This document shows, piece after piece, positions 15,799-23,757 of a DNA stretch of 53,681 nucleotides (position 1 is its first letter; each line of letters opens with the position of its first letter). Source of the stretch: Stercoripulliclostridium_A sp045577735 (lineage in GTDB: Bacteria > Bacillota > Clostridia > Christensenellales > DTU072); NCBI GenBank assembly GCA_045577735.1, contig JAZNIY010000006.1, positions 1 through 53,681 of the forward strand, read 5' to 3'. The position numbers and the translations under genes were made by a program. Below the pieces are notes generated by a model that did not search any database, was not told the DNA's origin, and saw only the letters and a list, made by a program, of their open reading frames with translations.

Positions 15799-17814
15799 TT
15801 ATTCGTACCAAACGTCGATTTCAACGTTGACAATTTCGCTTTCGTAGAAACGCTCAAAGCATTCTAGGAAGTATTCTTCACGCTCCTCGTCATATCCAAC
15901 TTGGGTAATGCGAGTGTGAATTTCATCGTCAACGGTTTTAATAACTACCCGTCTATCAAGAAATTTCTTAAAGGGATTGCCGGGGGTGATGCGAAGCTTT
16001 ACGACGCCATTTATTTTACAATCCTCTCTAACGAATGGTAGGGGAATGAGGGCGAGAGTTTTGGGAGTGTCCATTTCTTCCCTAAGGTACAGGACTTCGA
16101 GCGCGCTACTTGCATGCTCCATGAAATATTCCAGCTGTGAGGTATTTGAAACGAGTAGCGAGGTCGGTCTTACGCCGTAAAAAACGCTGGTGTCGTCAAG
16201 GATTAAATCTTTGGAGAGGATGTTTATGCTCTCAAGGTTATAGGCGTGTGCAAAGGCTTGGGAGCCAACGCTAGTCAAGTTTTTGGAAAGGTTTAGTGAC
16301 TTAATATTGCTCTTAAAGAAGGCCTGTCTACCAATTTCTTTAATGGCTGGAAGGGATACTTTTTCTATACCACTGCCGAGGAAAGCGCGATCATTAATAA
16401 CCTCTACGCCGTTAAGATTAATGTCTTTTAGCGAGCTGGTGCCTTGGAATGCTTCTTCACCTATCACTTTGAACTCAAAGCCAACCACCTCTTTTAGTGA
16501 AACTGCGCCACTCAAAAAGGCGCGAGGAAGGGTGTAGGGAGAGGCAATATCAAAGGTGAATTTTTCGAGGGAAGTGGCTCTATGAAATGCGCTTTCAGCC
16601 TTTTCAATATCGACGTCACCTTTAATGGTAAAGTGAGTAAGTGCCTTTGCGCCACTCAAATATTCTCTTTCCATAATTGCACTTTCTTTGTCGGCAATAA
16701 TGCAGTTTGGGGTATCAAGATTGTAATATATGTCACTCAAACTCTCACATTCTGCGAAAGTAGAAGCAGAGAAGAGGTATTGTGGTTGGGTGAACGTAAC
16801 GCTCTTTAGGTTCTTTGCAAAGGCTAGTCCATAGCGCCCGATGAAGCGACAAGCAAGGGTGAGGTTAGTAAGTTTTTCACAACCCCAAAACACGCTGTCA
16901 GCAAGGTTTTTTGCACCCACGTAATCAATAGCCAAGTTCTTACAATTTTTGAACGTTGCGTTACCAATCATAAACAAGTTATCGTCAAGGTTAATGCTCC
17001 TCAATCTACTACAATTCCTAAAAGCATTTTCCCTAATATGTTTCAAATTCTTTGGTAGGCTAACTTCTTTTAACTTGAAAGAATTTGTAAAGGCGCAAGC
17101 AGATATTTCTCTAAGAGGTAACAATTCACCGTGCGAGGTATCGCCGGGGTCGTTAACTCGGTAAATGTTTTTAATTTTTAGTGCCACCATCGTGTTGTCC
17201 TTGCACTCGTCGAGAACGGCAACTTCCTGACCACTACTATAGGTAGAGGTAATTTGGAAGAGATCCTCTCCCACCAGTTCGGCAATTTTTTCACACTTGC
17301 GCTCTATGGAATCGCTTTCAGCGAGGAAGAGGACGGTGTCGGGGAATGCGCGCTCGAATAGTGAAAGGGTATAGTCGCTAACGGAACGCCCCTCGGCTTT
17401 CAAATCTTGTAACATTCTTGCGCCACTGGTTACGTTTTTACCATCAAGAGGAATATTAATTGAGAAAAACTGCTTGTCGTTTTCCAGCACGTACTCAATT
17501 TCCTTGTTGCAAGCGGGGGATAGTACGGAGTTTTCGCTCAGGTAAAAAATGATACCTTTGCATTGGAATTTTGAAATATAAGTTTCGGCAATATGCTCCC
17601 AATTTTCGCCAATATGCATGTCGCTATCGTACCAAATATTAATGCCTTTGTCCTCAAGAAGGAGGATATCTTTTAGCACCTTTTTGTAATCCTTATGTGA
17701 ATAGGAAACGAAGTAATAATCTTCCTTAAACGTGGTGGGAAGAACCTCTTTAGAGAGGTCGGCGAAGGAATTTGATGATTCAACTGCGAGGATTTTTTCT
17801 TGAAGTGTGAGCAT
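15799..17814 (-). CDS. TIR domain plus BspA-type LRR protein
   Basis: A 671-aa cytoplasmic protein. A TIR-like domain occupies about 30-165: strand-loop YYFVSYSHKDY, GINIWYDSDMHIGENW, CKGIIFYLSENSVLSPACNK. Glu105 in CNKEIEYVL sits where NAD-cleaving TIRs keep their catalytic glutamate. A BspA-type LRR array follows (about 215-560; SACAFTNSFKLKEVSLPKNL, HIRENAFRNCSRLRSINL, VINDRAFLGSGIEKVSLP), then a roughly 100-aa beta-rich C-terminal domain. No signal peptide or TM. LRRs of this kind are usually extracellular, so a TIR-LRR in the cytoplasm suggests sensing plus signalling or NADase output, possibly in phage defence (inference). The ATG at 17814 has GGAG and a promoter immediately upstream. 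Confidence 0.82.
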   Translation of the reverse strand: MLTLQEKILAVESSNSFADLSKEVLPTTFKEDYYFVSYSHKDYKKVLKDILLLEDKGINIWYDSDMHIGENWEHIAETYISKFQCKGIIFYLSENSVLSPACNKEIEYVLENDKQFFSINIPLDGKNVTSGARMLQDLKAEGRSVSDYTLSLFERAFPDTVLFLAESDSIERKCEKIAELVGEDLFQITSTYSSGQEVAVLDECKDNTMVALKIKNIYRVNDPGDTSHGELLPLREISACAFTNSFKLKEVSLPKNLKHIRENAFRNCSRLRSINLDDNLFMIGNATFKNCKNLAIDYVGAKNLADSVFWGCEKLTNLTLACRFIGRYGLAFAKNLKSVTFTQPQYLFSASTFAECESLSDIYYNLDTPNCIIADKESAIMEREYLSGAKALTHFTIKGDVDIEKAESAFHRATSLEKFTFDIASPYTLPRAFLSGAVSLKEVVGFEFKVIGEEAFQGTSSLKDINLNGVEVINDRAFLGSGIEKVSLPAIKEIGRQAFFKSNIKSLNLSKNLTSVGSQAFAHAYNLESINILSKDLILDDTSVFYGVRPTSLLVSNTSQLEYFMEHASSALEVLYLREEMDTPKTLALIPLPFVREDCKINGVVKLRITPGNPFKKFLDRRVVIKTVDDEIHTRITQVGYDEEREEYFLECFERFYESEIVNVEIDVWYE

Positions 17815-17842
17815 ATTTTTACTCCAAATATATATTATTGGT

Positions 17843-17871
17843 ATTATATCACGAAAACCCAAAACTCACAA
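17843..17871 (-). promoter_or_regulatory. Promoter of the TIR-LRR gene
   Basis: Minus strand TTGTGA (17866-17871), 17-bp spacer, TATAAT (17843-17848). Confidence 0.7.
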
Positions 17872-17905
17872 TAGTGGAAATGCAAATGATATTATTTAAG
17901 AAATA

Positions 17906-17934
17906 TTGCACCTATGTTCCCATTTCTGCATATT
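17906..17934 (+). promoter_or_regulatory. Promoter of the small-protein pair
   Basis: TTGCAC (17906-17911), 17-bp spacer, CATATT (17929-17934), just upstream of the strong ribosome site AAAAGGAGGAG. Confidence 0.55.
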
Positions 17935-17955
17935 TTAAAAGGAGGAGAATAGAAT

Positions 17956-18213
17956 ATGGATATAAACGAATACATAAAGCGCAAGAATAAGGGGAAGCGG
18001 GAGAGTATGACGCCGGAGGAAGCAATAATGAAGTACTCGAAAATGGACGAAGCCAGCCTTATGCAAGAACTATTCAAAACGGCAGAAGAGGGTAGGCGAA
18101 ACGGTGAACTTGACAACGGAGTATTGGACGGCTTTTTGGAAAAGATGTCCCCCCTTCTTTCAAAAGAGCAGTCGGAGAGAATGAAGGAACTAATAAACGG
18201 GCTAAAAAGGTGA
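17956..18213 (+). CDS. Small charged helical protein
   Basis: An 85-aa protein, not recognised, predicted all-helical (DINEYIKRKNKGKRES, MTPEEAIMKYSKMDEASLMQ, LSKEQSERMKELINGLKR). AGGAGGAG stands before the ATG. The stop overlaps the beginning of the next gene, so translation is coupled. The dense charged helices suggest a protein-binding or assembly role, but nothing more can be said. Confidence 0.65.
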   Translation: MDINEYIKRKNKGKRESMTPEEAIMKYSKMDEASLMQELFKTAEEGRRNGELDNGVLDGFLEKMSPLLSKEQSERMKELINGLKR

Positions 18214-18215
18214 GT

Positions 18216-18554
18216 ATGGATATAACGCAAATGTTACCACTTTTAATGATGATGAACGGTGGTAAGGGGCAGGGTGGTGCGCCTGATATGAGCGCGCTTT
18301 TAAGTATGCTTGGTGGAGGCTTTGGCGGTAAGTCAAAGCCTAGTGCCGGTGGTGGTTCAATGCCCGATATGGCAACGCTTATGCAAATGATGTCATTACT
18401 AAATAATGGAGGAAAGGGCAACCAAAGTAATAAATCCAGCAACGCAAACACTAGTGAACGCGTTAAACCACTAAATCCCGACCTCAGCAACATTGTCGGC
18501 ATGCTCAGCCCCGAAATGCTCTCCATATTATCTAACCTTGCACGAGGGAAATAA
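18216..18554 (+). CDS. Met/Gly-rich small protein
   Basis: A 112-aa low-complexity protein with Met-rich stretches (ITQMLPLLMMMNGGKGQGG; MATLMQMMSLLNNGGKG) and a C-terminal helix (LSNIVGMLSPEMLSILSNLA). Three similar amphipathic segments (LPLLMMM, MSALLSMLGG, LMQMMSLLNNGG) suggest an internal repeat. The ATG at 18216 has AAAAAGG seven bases ahead; a GTG at 18210 is possible. It is coupled to the 85-aa gene. It could be a small scaffold or spore/membrane-associated protein; function unknown. Confidence 0.6.
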   Translation: MDITQMLPLLMMMNGGKGQGGAPDMSALLSMLGGGFGGKSKPSAGGGSMPDMATLMQMMSLLNNGGKGNQSNKSSNANTSERVKPLNPDLSNIVGMLSPEMLSILSNLARGK

Positions 18555-18619
18555 AATCTTAAAAAACATTTACTACGTCAGTAATAAAGTATTAATTTTG
18601 CGTTCCTAATTTTTAAATG

Positions 18620-18656
18620 GTTTAGTGAAAGCTGGATTTATGGGCTTTCACTAAAC
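18620..18656. promoter_or_regulatory. 13-bp inverted repeat upstream of the regulator gene
   Basis: GTTTAGTGAAAGC (18620-18632) and GCTTTCACTAAAC (18644-18656), a perfect inverted repeat around 11 nt, followed by another TTTCACTTG half-like site. It ends 6 bp before the -35 of the regulator promoter and lacks a T-run, so an operator is more likely than a terminator. Confidence 0.55.
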
Positions 18657-18662
18657 TTTCAC

Positions 18663-18691
18663 TTGACTAATTTTTACTTTTGTTTTACAAT
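18663..18691 (+). promoter_or_regulatory. Promoter of the BTAD-like regulator operon
   Basis: TTGACT (18663-18668), 17-bp spacer, TACAAT (18686-18691). Confidence 0.7.
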
Positions 18692-18734
18692 ATATTTACT
18701 AAGTTTTTAATAACAAAATATACTAAAGGTGACT

Positions 18735-21539
18735 ATGAGATTAGACCAAAACGTGAACTCCGTTATCAACGAAATCATGGCTGGCGACAGCTCTTGCGTT
18801 TTCCTCTTTGCAGGCGATGAATTAAATAAAGAAGACTTCGTTTCCGAGCTTGCCAATAGGTATTTTAAGTATTTTTGGTTTTCCCCAAAATTGGACGATA
18901 TGTATGAGCTCTGCATGACGCTTGCCGACCGTATTATGTATGACGATCCTCAAAAGAGGTTGCGTCTTCGTCAGTTGCTATTCTGCCAATCACAATACAA
19001 CGGACCAAAGACCGTTATTAGAATGGTTCTCGACTACATTAAGAGTTTGAAGAGAGAAGTGCTCGTTGTTTTTGAAAATATGGATCTTTTGGGCGACGCC
19101 TACGACTATAGTTTACTTCGTTATTTTATTAACAACGCCCCTCATAACCTAAAAGTGTTGGTATCTGCAAACGTATTTTTGCACATTGGGTTGTACGGCT
19201 TTGAGCCAAGATACCCAATGTTGATTGACTCCAACATACTTTCGACCAAGGGTGACGAATACAGTTTTGAAGAGTATCTTTCGGACCTAGACGCCCCCCA
19301 AGTTGCCTTCCTAACCTATATTGCTAAGGCAGGGATGATGTCGGAAAACAGATTGAATGAATTCTACCCCGAGGGTGTAAGTATATTAAGATATTTGTCG
19401 CATAAGGGCGTATACGTATTTGCACGTGCACGTTTAACGCACGCCGACAGAGTATATCTCTTTGACGAGGAATTCCAAAATTATTTGCTTGGTATAGCTG
19501 AAAAATACGCACCATATCTTGGTGAATATGCCTCAACTGACGTTGTTGACCTAATCGTTAGTGGCATCACCGAGCAAAATCACGATTATTTCGAATATTT
19601 GAGTTTTGCAATAAAGAGGAAGAGCTATGCTCATGCTGAAAGGGCGGTAGACAACATTTTCCATTGTCCCAACCATATTCCCAAGATTCCTAATTACATG
19701 AAAAAGCACGTTGAGTTGCTTGCTTTAACACCCAATAAGGAATATCCCTTGATTACGGCGTTCAAGGCTTGTCTTGACGTAACTCACAATAGGGCAACCG
19801 AGGAAACCCTAGAGGATATTGGCGCATTAAAGGCATATTTTAAAGAGCAAGGCGACGTAATAGCGTATGGTATACTTTGTACTGCCGAGTGTCAATTGTA
19901 CGACAACCTAGGTAATACGGAAAAGGTTATGGAAATCATTAACGAGGTTAAAGGCATTAAGGATATTGGAGAGAGGTGGAAGTATCTTTACGTAATAGTC
20001 CTTCTTATGATGCCAAACTTCCCACGTTATACCTCTTTGAAGGCTAGCGAAATAGAGGCTTTGCTATCCAACCCCGCAGTTACCGATGAATTTTGGTATT
20101 TTAAGGCTGTTGAGGACCTCGGTTTCTATTATTATACACTTGGTAACTATCGCAAATCTTTGGCGATGGCAAACAGTTTGCACGAGCTACTGCCCAACTA
20201 CGTTGTACCGCCAAGACTTGTTGCAATGTGTTACTATGACATTACCGACCTTGCAGTAGTGGAAAAGAAGGTTGACGAAGCCCTCAATTTCTCCATCGAG
20301 AACGGACTTGAAGAGGAACTTCATATGCTATACACGGCAAAGTCACTAATATACGCCTACCGTGGCGAGAGGGACAACTCTACGAAATATAGCGACTTGT
20401 CCTTGCAAAAGCTAAGCCCCGAGGATAGTTACGAGAAGTTCTTTACCATAATGATTAGGGTATGGCAACACGCAAGAGTGGGAGAACACGCCTATGCACG
20501 CGCACTAGGTTCGGTATATCTTGCATACGCACGCTCTAGGGCACCCGAATACGTTCCCTTTATGCTTTCTGCCCTAGGCTACGCACTATTCAAAATGGGA
20601 AGTGTGGAAGAAGCATATTCACTCGCAAAGGAAGCCATTAGAACGGGTGAAAATCGTTCGGTTGCTTGGCTGATGTGCATGGGAATTGCAACCAACTATC
20701 TGCTCTACAAGAACGATTTAAAAGAAGTAGAGCTACTAATTGGTAACATAATTAAGGCTGCAAACACTCACGGCATGTTAAAGTTAATAGTGGACTTTGC
20801 AATCGACGTTTTTGCACCAATTTTGGATTATGCGGAAAATAATGGCGTTGAACCCCAAGCAATAGCCGAAATTCTTTCACAAGTACGTCTAAAAGAGGGC
20901 AAGGAAGAATCTTCTGCAAGCGTAAAGATAAACATGTTTGGTGACGTATACATTACTGTTAACGGCAAAGAGCTACAATGGAAGACTAGGAAGAGCAAGG
21001 ATTTGTTCTTGCACTACGTACTAGCCGGTGACGTTGGCATAGATCGTAACGTTATACTGGATTTCCTATGGAAGGATTACTTGTATGAAAGCGCCATAAA
21101 CAACCTTAAGACGACCAATAACATTATTAGAAAGACGCTTGACGGCGCAGGTGTAAAGTATAAGATAAGCTATATCAACTCACGTTATTCCATAAAGGTG
21201 GAAAACTTGGATAACGATTACGTAAAGTATAAGATGCTTGTTGAAAACTACGGCAAGGAGCCGGATATCCTCGTTAAGGCAGAAATCATGGACGATATCC
21301 TAAAGATATACAGAGCAGATTTCGCTTTGGACATCGCCTATAGCGATTTTGAACACGAAAGGGTAAGTATAAAGCAAGAATTGGTCATCAATATGATTAA
21401 GCTCATACGTGGACTTGCAAAGGCAGGGGAATACGTAGAGAGCAAGCGTTTCTTGAACTCACTCATTCTAATCGATAGAGATAACGATTATAACCATATG
21501 GTATATGAACTTGATAAATTTATTAATCTAACCAAATAG
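18735..21539 (+). CDS. BTAD/SARP-like transcriptional regulator with degenerate STAND module
   Basis: A 934-aa protein. The N-terminus (about 1-270) has the layout of a MalT/STAND ATPase, with a Walker-B-like strand (EVLVVFENMDLL) but no recognisable GxxGxGK Walker A, so ATP binding is doubtful. The middle (about 290-715) is a TPR-like helical array. The C-terminus (about 730-934) has an OmpR-type winged helix (VKINMFGDVYITVNGKELQW, RKSKDLFLHYVLAG, YESAINNLKTTNNIIRKTL) followed by a BTAD-like helical domain, as in SARP regulators. It probably senses a ligand or partner protein and controls transcription. The ATG at 18735 is preferred to the GTG at 18729 because AAAGGTG sits at normal spacing. 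Confidence 0.75.
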   Translation: MRLDQNVNSVINEIMAGDSSCVFLFAGDELNKEDFVSELANRYFKYFWFSPKLDDMYELCMTLADRIMYDDPQKRLRLRQLLFCQSQYNGPKTVIRMVLDYIKSLKREVLVVFENMDLLGDAYDYSLLRYFINNAPHNLKVLVSANVFLHIGLYGFEPRYPMLIDSNILSTKGDEYSFEEYLSDLDAPQVAFLTYIAKAGMMSENRLNEFYPEGVSILRYLSHKGVYVFARARLTHADRVYLFDEEFQNYLLGIAEKYAPYLGEYASTDVVDLIVSGITEQNHDYFEYLSFAIKRKSYAHAERAVDNIFHCPNHIPKIPNYMKKHVELLALTPNKEYPLITAFKACLDVTHNRATEETLEDIGALKAYFKEQGDVIAYGILCTAECQLYDNLGNTEKVMEIINEVKGIKDIGERWKYLYVIVLLMMPNFPRYTSLKASEIEALLSNPAVTDEFWYFKAVEDLGFYYYTLGNYRKSLAMANSLHELLPNYVVPPRLVAMCYYDITDLAVVEKKVDEALNFSIENGLEEELHMLYTAKSLIYAYRGERDNSTKYSDLSLQKLSPEDSYEKFFTIMIRVWQHARVGEHAYARALGSVYLAYARSRAPEYVPFMLSALGYALFKMGSVEEAYSLAKEAIRTGENRSVAWLMCMGIATNYLLYKNDLKEVELLIGNIIKAANTHGMLKLIVDFAIDVFAPILDYAENNGVEPQAIAEILSQVRLKEGKEESSASVKINMFGDVYITVNGKELQWKTRKSKDLFLHYVLAGDVGIDRNVILDFLWKDYLYESAINNLKTTNNIIRKTLDGAGVKYKISYINSRYSIKVENLDNDYVKYKMLVENYGKEPDILVKAEIMDDILKIYRADFALDIAYSDFEHERVSIKQELVINMIKLIRGLAKAGEYVESKRFLNSLILIDRDNDYNHMVYELDKFINLTK

Positions 21540-21546
21540 GTGCGCT

Positions 21547-22413
21547 ATGAATTTTACTACGGAATGGAAAGATTATAAAGTAATTGCTACCGGTAACGGA
21601 TATAAGCTGGAAGATTTTGGTGGTATCGTGCTACTTCGTCCCGATCCCCAAATTATCTGGAACGCACCCTTCGATATGCGTGCTTACAAGGGACTACACG
21701 CTGTGTATGAAAGAAGTAGTACCGGCGGCGGGGAGTGGATAAAGCTAAAACCCATACCCGAGGAGTTCAATATTCATTGGAGAGAGTTAAAGTTTTCCTT
21801 GAAGCTTATGGGCTTCAAACATACGGGAGTTTTCCCCGAGCAAGCCTACAACTGGGGCAAGATGCAAGAGCTAATAAAGGGAGCTAATAGGGAAATAAAG
21901 GTGCTAAACCTTTTCGCCTATACGGGTGGCGCGACCATAGCTTGTGCTAGTGCAGGCGCCAAGGTAACCCACGTTGATGCCGCAAAGGCAATGTGCGAGC
22001 GTGCCGGCGTAAATGCTAGGATTTCGGGCTTAAAGGACAAGCCTATCAGATACATAGTGGACGACTGCTTCAAGTTTGTAGAAAGGGAAATCCGTCGTGG
22101 CAACAAGTATGACGCTATTATTATGGACCCACCAAGCTACGGCAGAGGCCCAAGAGGGGAGATGTGGAAGATAGAAAACAAACTTTTCGAGCTTGTTGAA
22201 CTCACCTCCAAGGTGCTTTCCGACGATCCGTTATTCTATCTTATAAACAGCTATACGACCGGGCTTCAACCAAGCGTTATGAGTAACGTATTGGAATTGG
22301 TGTTTGGAAATCAACCTCATTTTTGTAATTCTTATGAAATCGGCTTGCCAACCGAGCAAAAAAACATTATACTACCTTGCGGAGCAAGCGCTATGCTTGA
22401 ATTTGGGAAATAA
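21547..22413 (+). CDS. Class I SAM-dependent methyltransferase (RlmI/RlmK-like)
   Basis: A 288-aa enzyme. Motif I is VLNLFAYTGGATIACASAGA followed by KVTHVDAA, then VDDCFKF and the motif IV DPPSYGRGPRGE. This matches the family of 23S rRNA m5C/m2G methyltransferases (RlmI, RlmK, YccW), but without an N-terminal PUA domain. It probably methylates a rRNA base. It lies 7 bp after the regulator gene and 2 bp before a pseudouridine synthase, so an RNA-modification pair in one operon is likely. Confidence 0.8.
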   Translation: MNFTTEWKDYKVIATGNGYKLEDFGGIVLLRPDPQIIWNAPFDMRAYKGLHAVYERSSTGGGEWIKLKPIPEEFNIHWRELKFSLKLMGFKHTGVFPEQAYNWGKMQELIKGANREIKVLNLFAYTGGATIACASAGAKVTHVDAAKAMCERAGVNARISGLKDKPIRYIVDDCFKFVEREIRRGNKYDAIIMDPPSYGRGPRGEMWKIENKLFELVELTSKVLSDDPLFYLINSYTTGLQPSVMSNVLELVFGNQPHFCNSYEIGLPTEQKNIILPCGASAMLEFGK

Positions 22414-22415
22414 TT

Positions 22416-23144
22416 ATGGAAAAATTCGACTACAAAGACCTTAACATCGTATATGAAGACAACCATATAATAGTTGTCGTAAAGCCCCAAAATCTACCCA
22501 CTTGTGGTGATGAAACCGGTGATGATAATCTTCTTGACTTGCTAAAAGCCTACGTTAAAGAGAAGTATAACAAGCCGGGTGAGGTATATCTTGGACTAAT
22601 ACATCGCCTAGACCGTCCTACCGGTGGCGTAATGGTATTTGCACGCACTTCCAAATCCGCAAGCAGACTTAGCGAAAACGTAAGAAACGGCGAAATGGAA
22701 AAACGCTATCTTGCAGTTACCGTAGGCGTACCGAGGGATAAAAAAGGTATGCTCGTTAACGGCCTAATCAAAGACGAAAAGCGTAATATGGTAACCGTTG
22801 TTCCCGTACGTATGGAGGGCGCAAAACAAGCCGTATTAGAATACAAAATCGTTGACCAAAAGGACGGCAACCCCAAAATTGCACTTCTTGACGTCAACCT
22901 AATAACGGGCAGAAGCCACCAAGCACGCGTACAGCTTAACACCATAAATTGCCCCATCTTCGGCGATTATCGTTATGCTCCCAGCAAATCACCTCGTGGC
23001 TATAACCTAGCGCTTTGGGCATACGAACTTCGTTTTCCACATCCCGTAACCAAGGAAATTATGGTTTTCAGGGTAAATCCTCCGCTGGAAGAGGTGCCGT
23101 GGAATATATTTGATATAGCCACCAAACTCTCCATCATTAAATAG
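22416..23144 (+). CDS. RluA-family pseudouridine synthase
   Basis: A 242-aa enzyme converting uridine to pseudouridine in rRNA or tRNA. Motif II is GLIHRLDRPTGGVMVFARTS with catalytic Asp66. Motif III (LLDVNLITGRSHQARVQL) and a C-terminal LWAYELRFPHPVT are also present. There is no S4 domain, so it is the short RluA/RluC-catalytic type. The position modified cannot be inferred. The TAG stop is the first triplet of SHR-7. Confidence 0.9.
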   Translation: MEKFDYKDLNIVYEDNHIIVVVKPQNLPTCGDETGDDNLLDLLKAYVKEKYNKPGEVYLGLIHRLDRPTGGVMVFARTSKSASRLSENVRNGEMEKRYLAVTVGVPRDKKGMLVNGLIKDEKRNMVTVVPVRMEGAKQAVLEYKIVDQKDGNPKIALLDVNLITGRSHQARVQLNTINCPIFGDYRYAPSKSPRGYNLALWAYELRFPHPVTKEIMVFRVNPPLEEVPWNIFDIATKLSIIK

Positions 23145-23301
23145 ACCTCGTATTTTGGCGAACTACTTTAGGAAAGTTTACCCTTCCTAAGTCATTTACC
23201 TCTAAGTAAACTCCTGTCGGGCGGGCAAACCGCTCGACTTTTTTGTCCCAAAGTCTTCGCGGAAACTTTCCTTTCGTATTTCATCCAAACTACGAGGTCT
23301 A
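23142..23301 (+). repeat. SHR-7: stop-codon hairpin repeat
   Basis: Begins with the TAG stop. Outer arms TAGACCTCGTA (23142-23152) and TACGAGGTCTA (23291-23301) are perfect and both end in TA. Then TTTTGG/CCAAA, GAA/TTC beyond the C/AT loop, GGAAAGTTT/AAACTTTCC, and a longer apical hairpin with TTTAC/GTAAA. The 3-bp helix is AAG/CTG, with one mismatch. Confidence 0.75.
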
Positions 23302-23308
23302 ACACTAG

Positions 23309-23434
23309 TAAAAACGCGTTATTTTAGCGAACAACTTCACAAAAGACAAAATCCCTCCTCGGTCATTTACGCCAAGTAAACTCCCGTCGGAGGGATTTTT
23401 TTTGCTCGTTCTTCATCTAAACTAGCGCGTTTTT
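23309..23434 (+). repeat. SHR-8: hairpin repeat, tandem copy
   Basis: Not next to a gene; it follows SHR-7 by 7 bp. Outer arms AAAAACGCG/CGCGTTTTT. Here TTTTGG/CCAAA has become TTTTAG/CTAAA, still paired. The inner stem AAAATCCCTCC/GGAGGGATTTT is followed by a T-run, a full intrinsic-terminator shape. Apical CGG-TCA-TTTAC-GCCAA-GTAAA-CTC-CCG. Confidence 0.8.
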
Positions 23435-23700
23435 AAGAGGCTCGTCAATGGTGAGAACAAACTCAAACTTTGTTCTTTTCCTTGTGAGTGAAGCGTAAGC
23501 GTAACGAAGCCGTTCCTCACTCCGCGCTCCGCACTCCGCACTCGCAAGCGCGCTGTTCCGCGCTCCGCACTCCGCACTTAAATAAATCCTTGTGAGTGAA
23601 GCGTAAGCGTAACGAAGCCGTTCCTCACTCCGCGCTCCGCACTCCGCACTCGCGCAAGCGTTGCTCCGCACTTATATTGTCCAAACTACGAGGTCTAATG
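23435..23700 (+). repeat. Two GC-rich family-2 units and a solo SHR right arm
   Basis: No gene. CCTTGTGAGTGAAGCGTAAG with CCGTTCCTCACTCCGCGCTC and CCGCACTCCGCACTCGC occurs twice (about 23480-23580 and 23585-23672). 23680-23698 (CCAAACTACGAGGTCTA) is a second right arm matching the left arm of SHR-7, as if the intervening units were nested inside. Confidence 0.7.
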
Positions 23701-23722
23701 CTTTGTTTTCTTTTCCAAACGT

Positions 23723-23751
23723 TTGACTCTGTTTGTTAAGTGCTATATGAT
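23723..23751 (+). promoter_or_regulatory. Promoter of the MATE gene (leaderless start)
   Basis: TTGACT (23723-23728), 17-bp spacer, TATGAT (23746-23751). Seven bases after the -10 is the A of the ATG at 23758, predicting a leaderless transcript. Confidence 0.65.
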
Positions 23752-23757
23752 ATAGCC

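Noticed and set aside
23417..23671. Frame rich in CGARSEERLRYAYASL repeats
   Set aside because: Translation of the GC-rich family-2 repeat, no start signal and no gene context.
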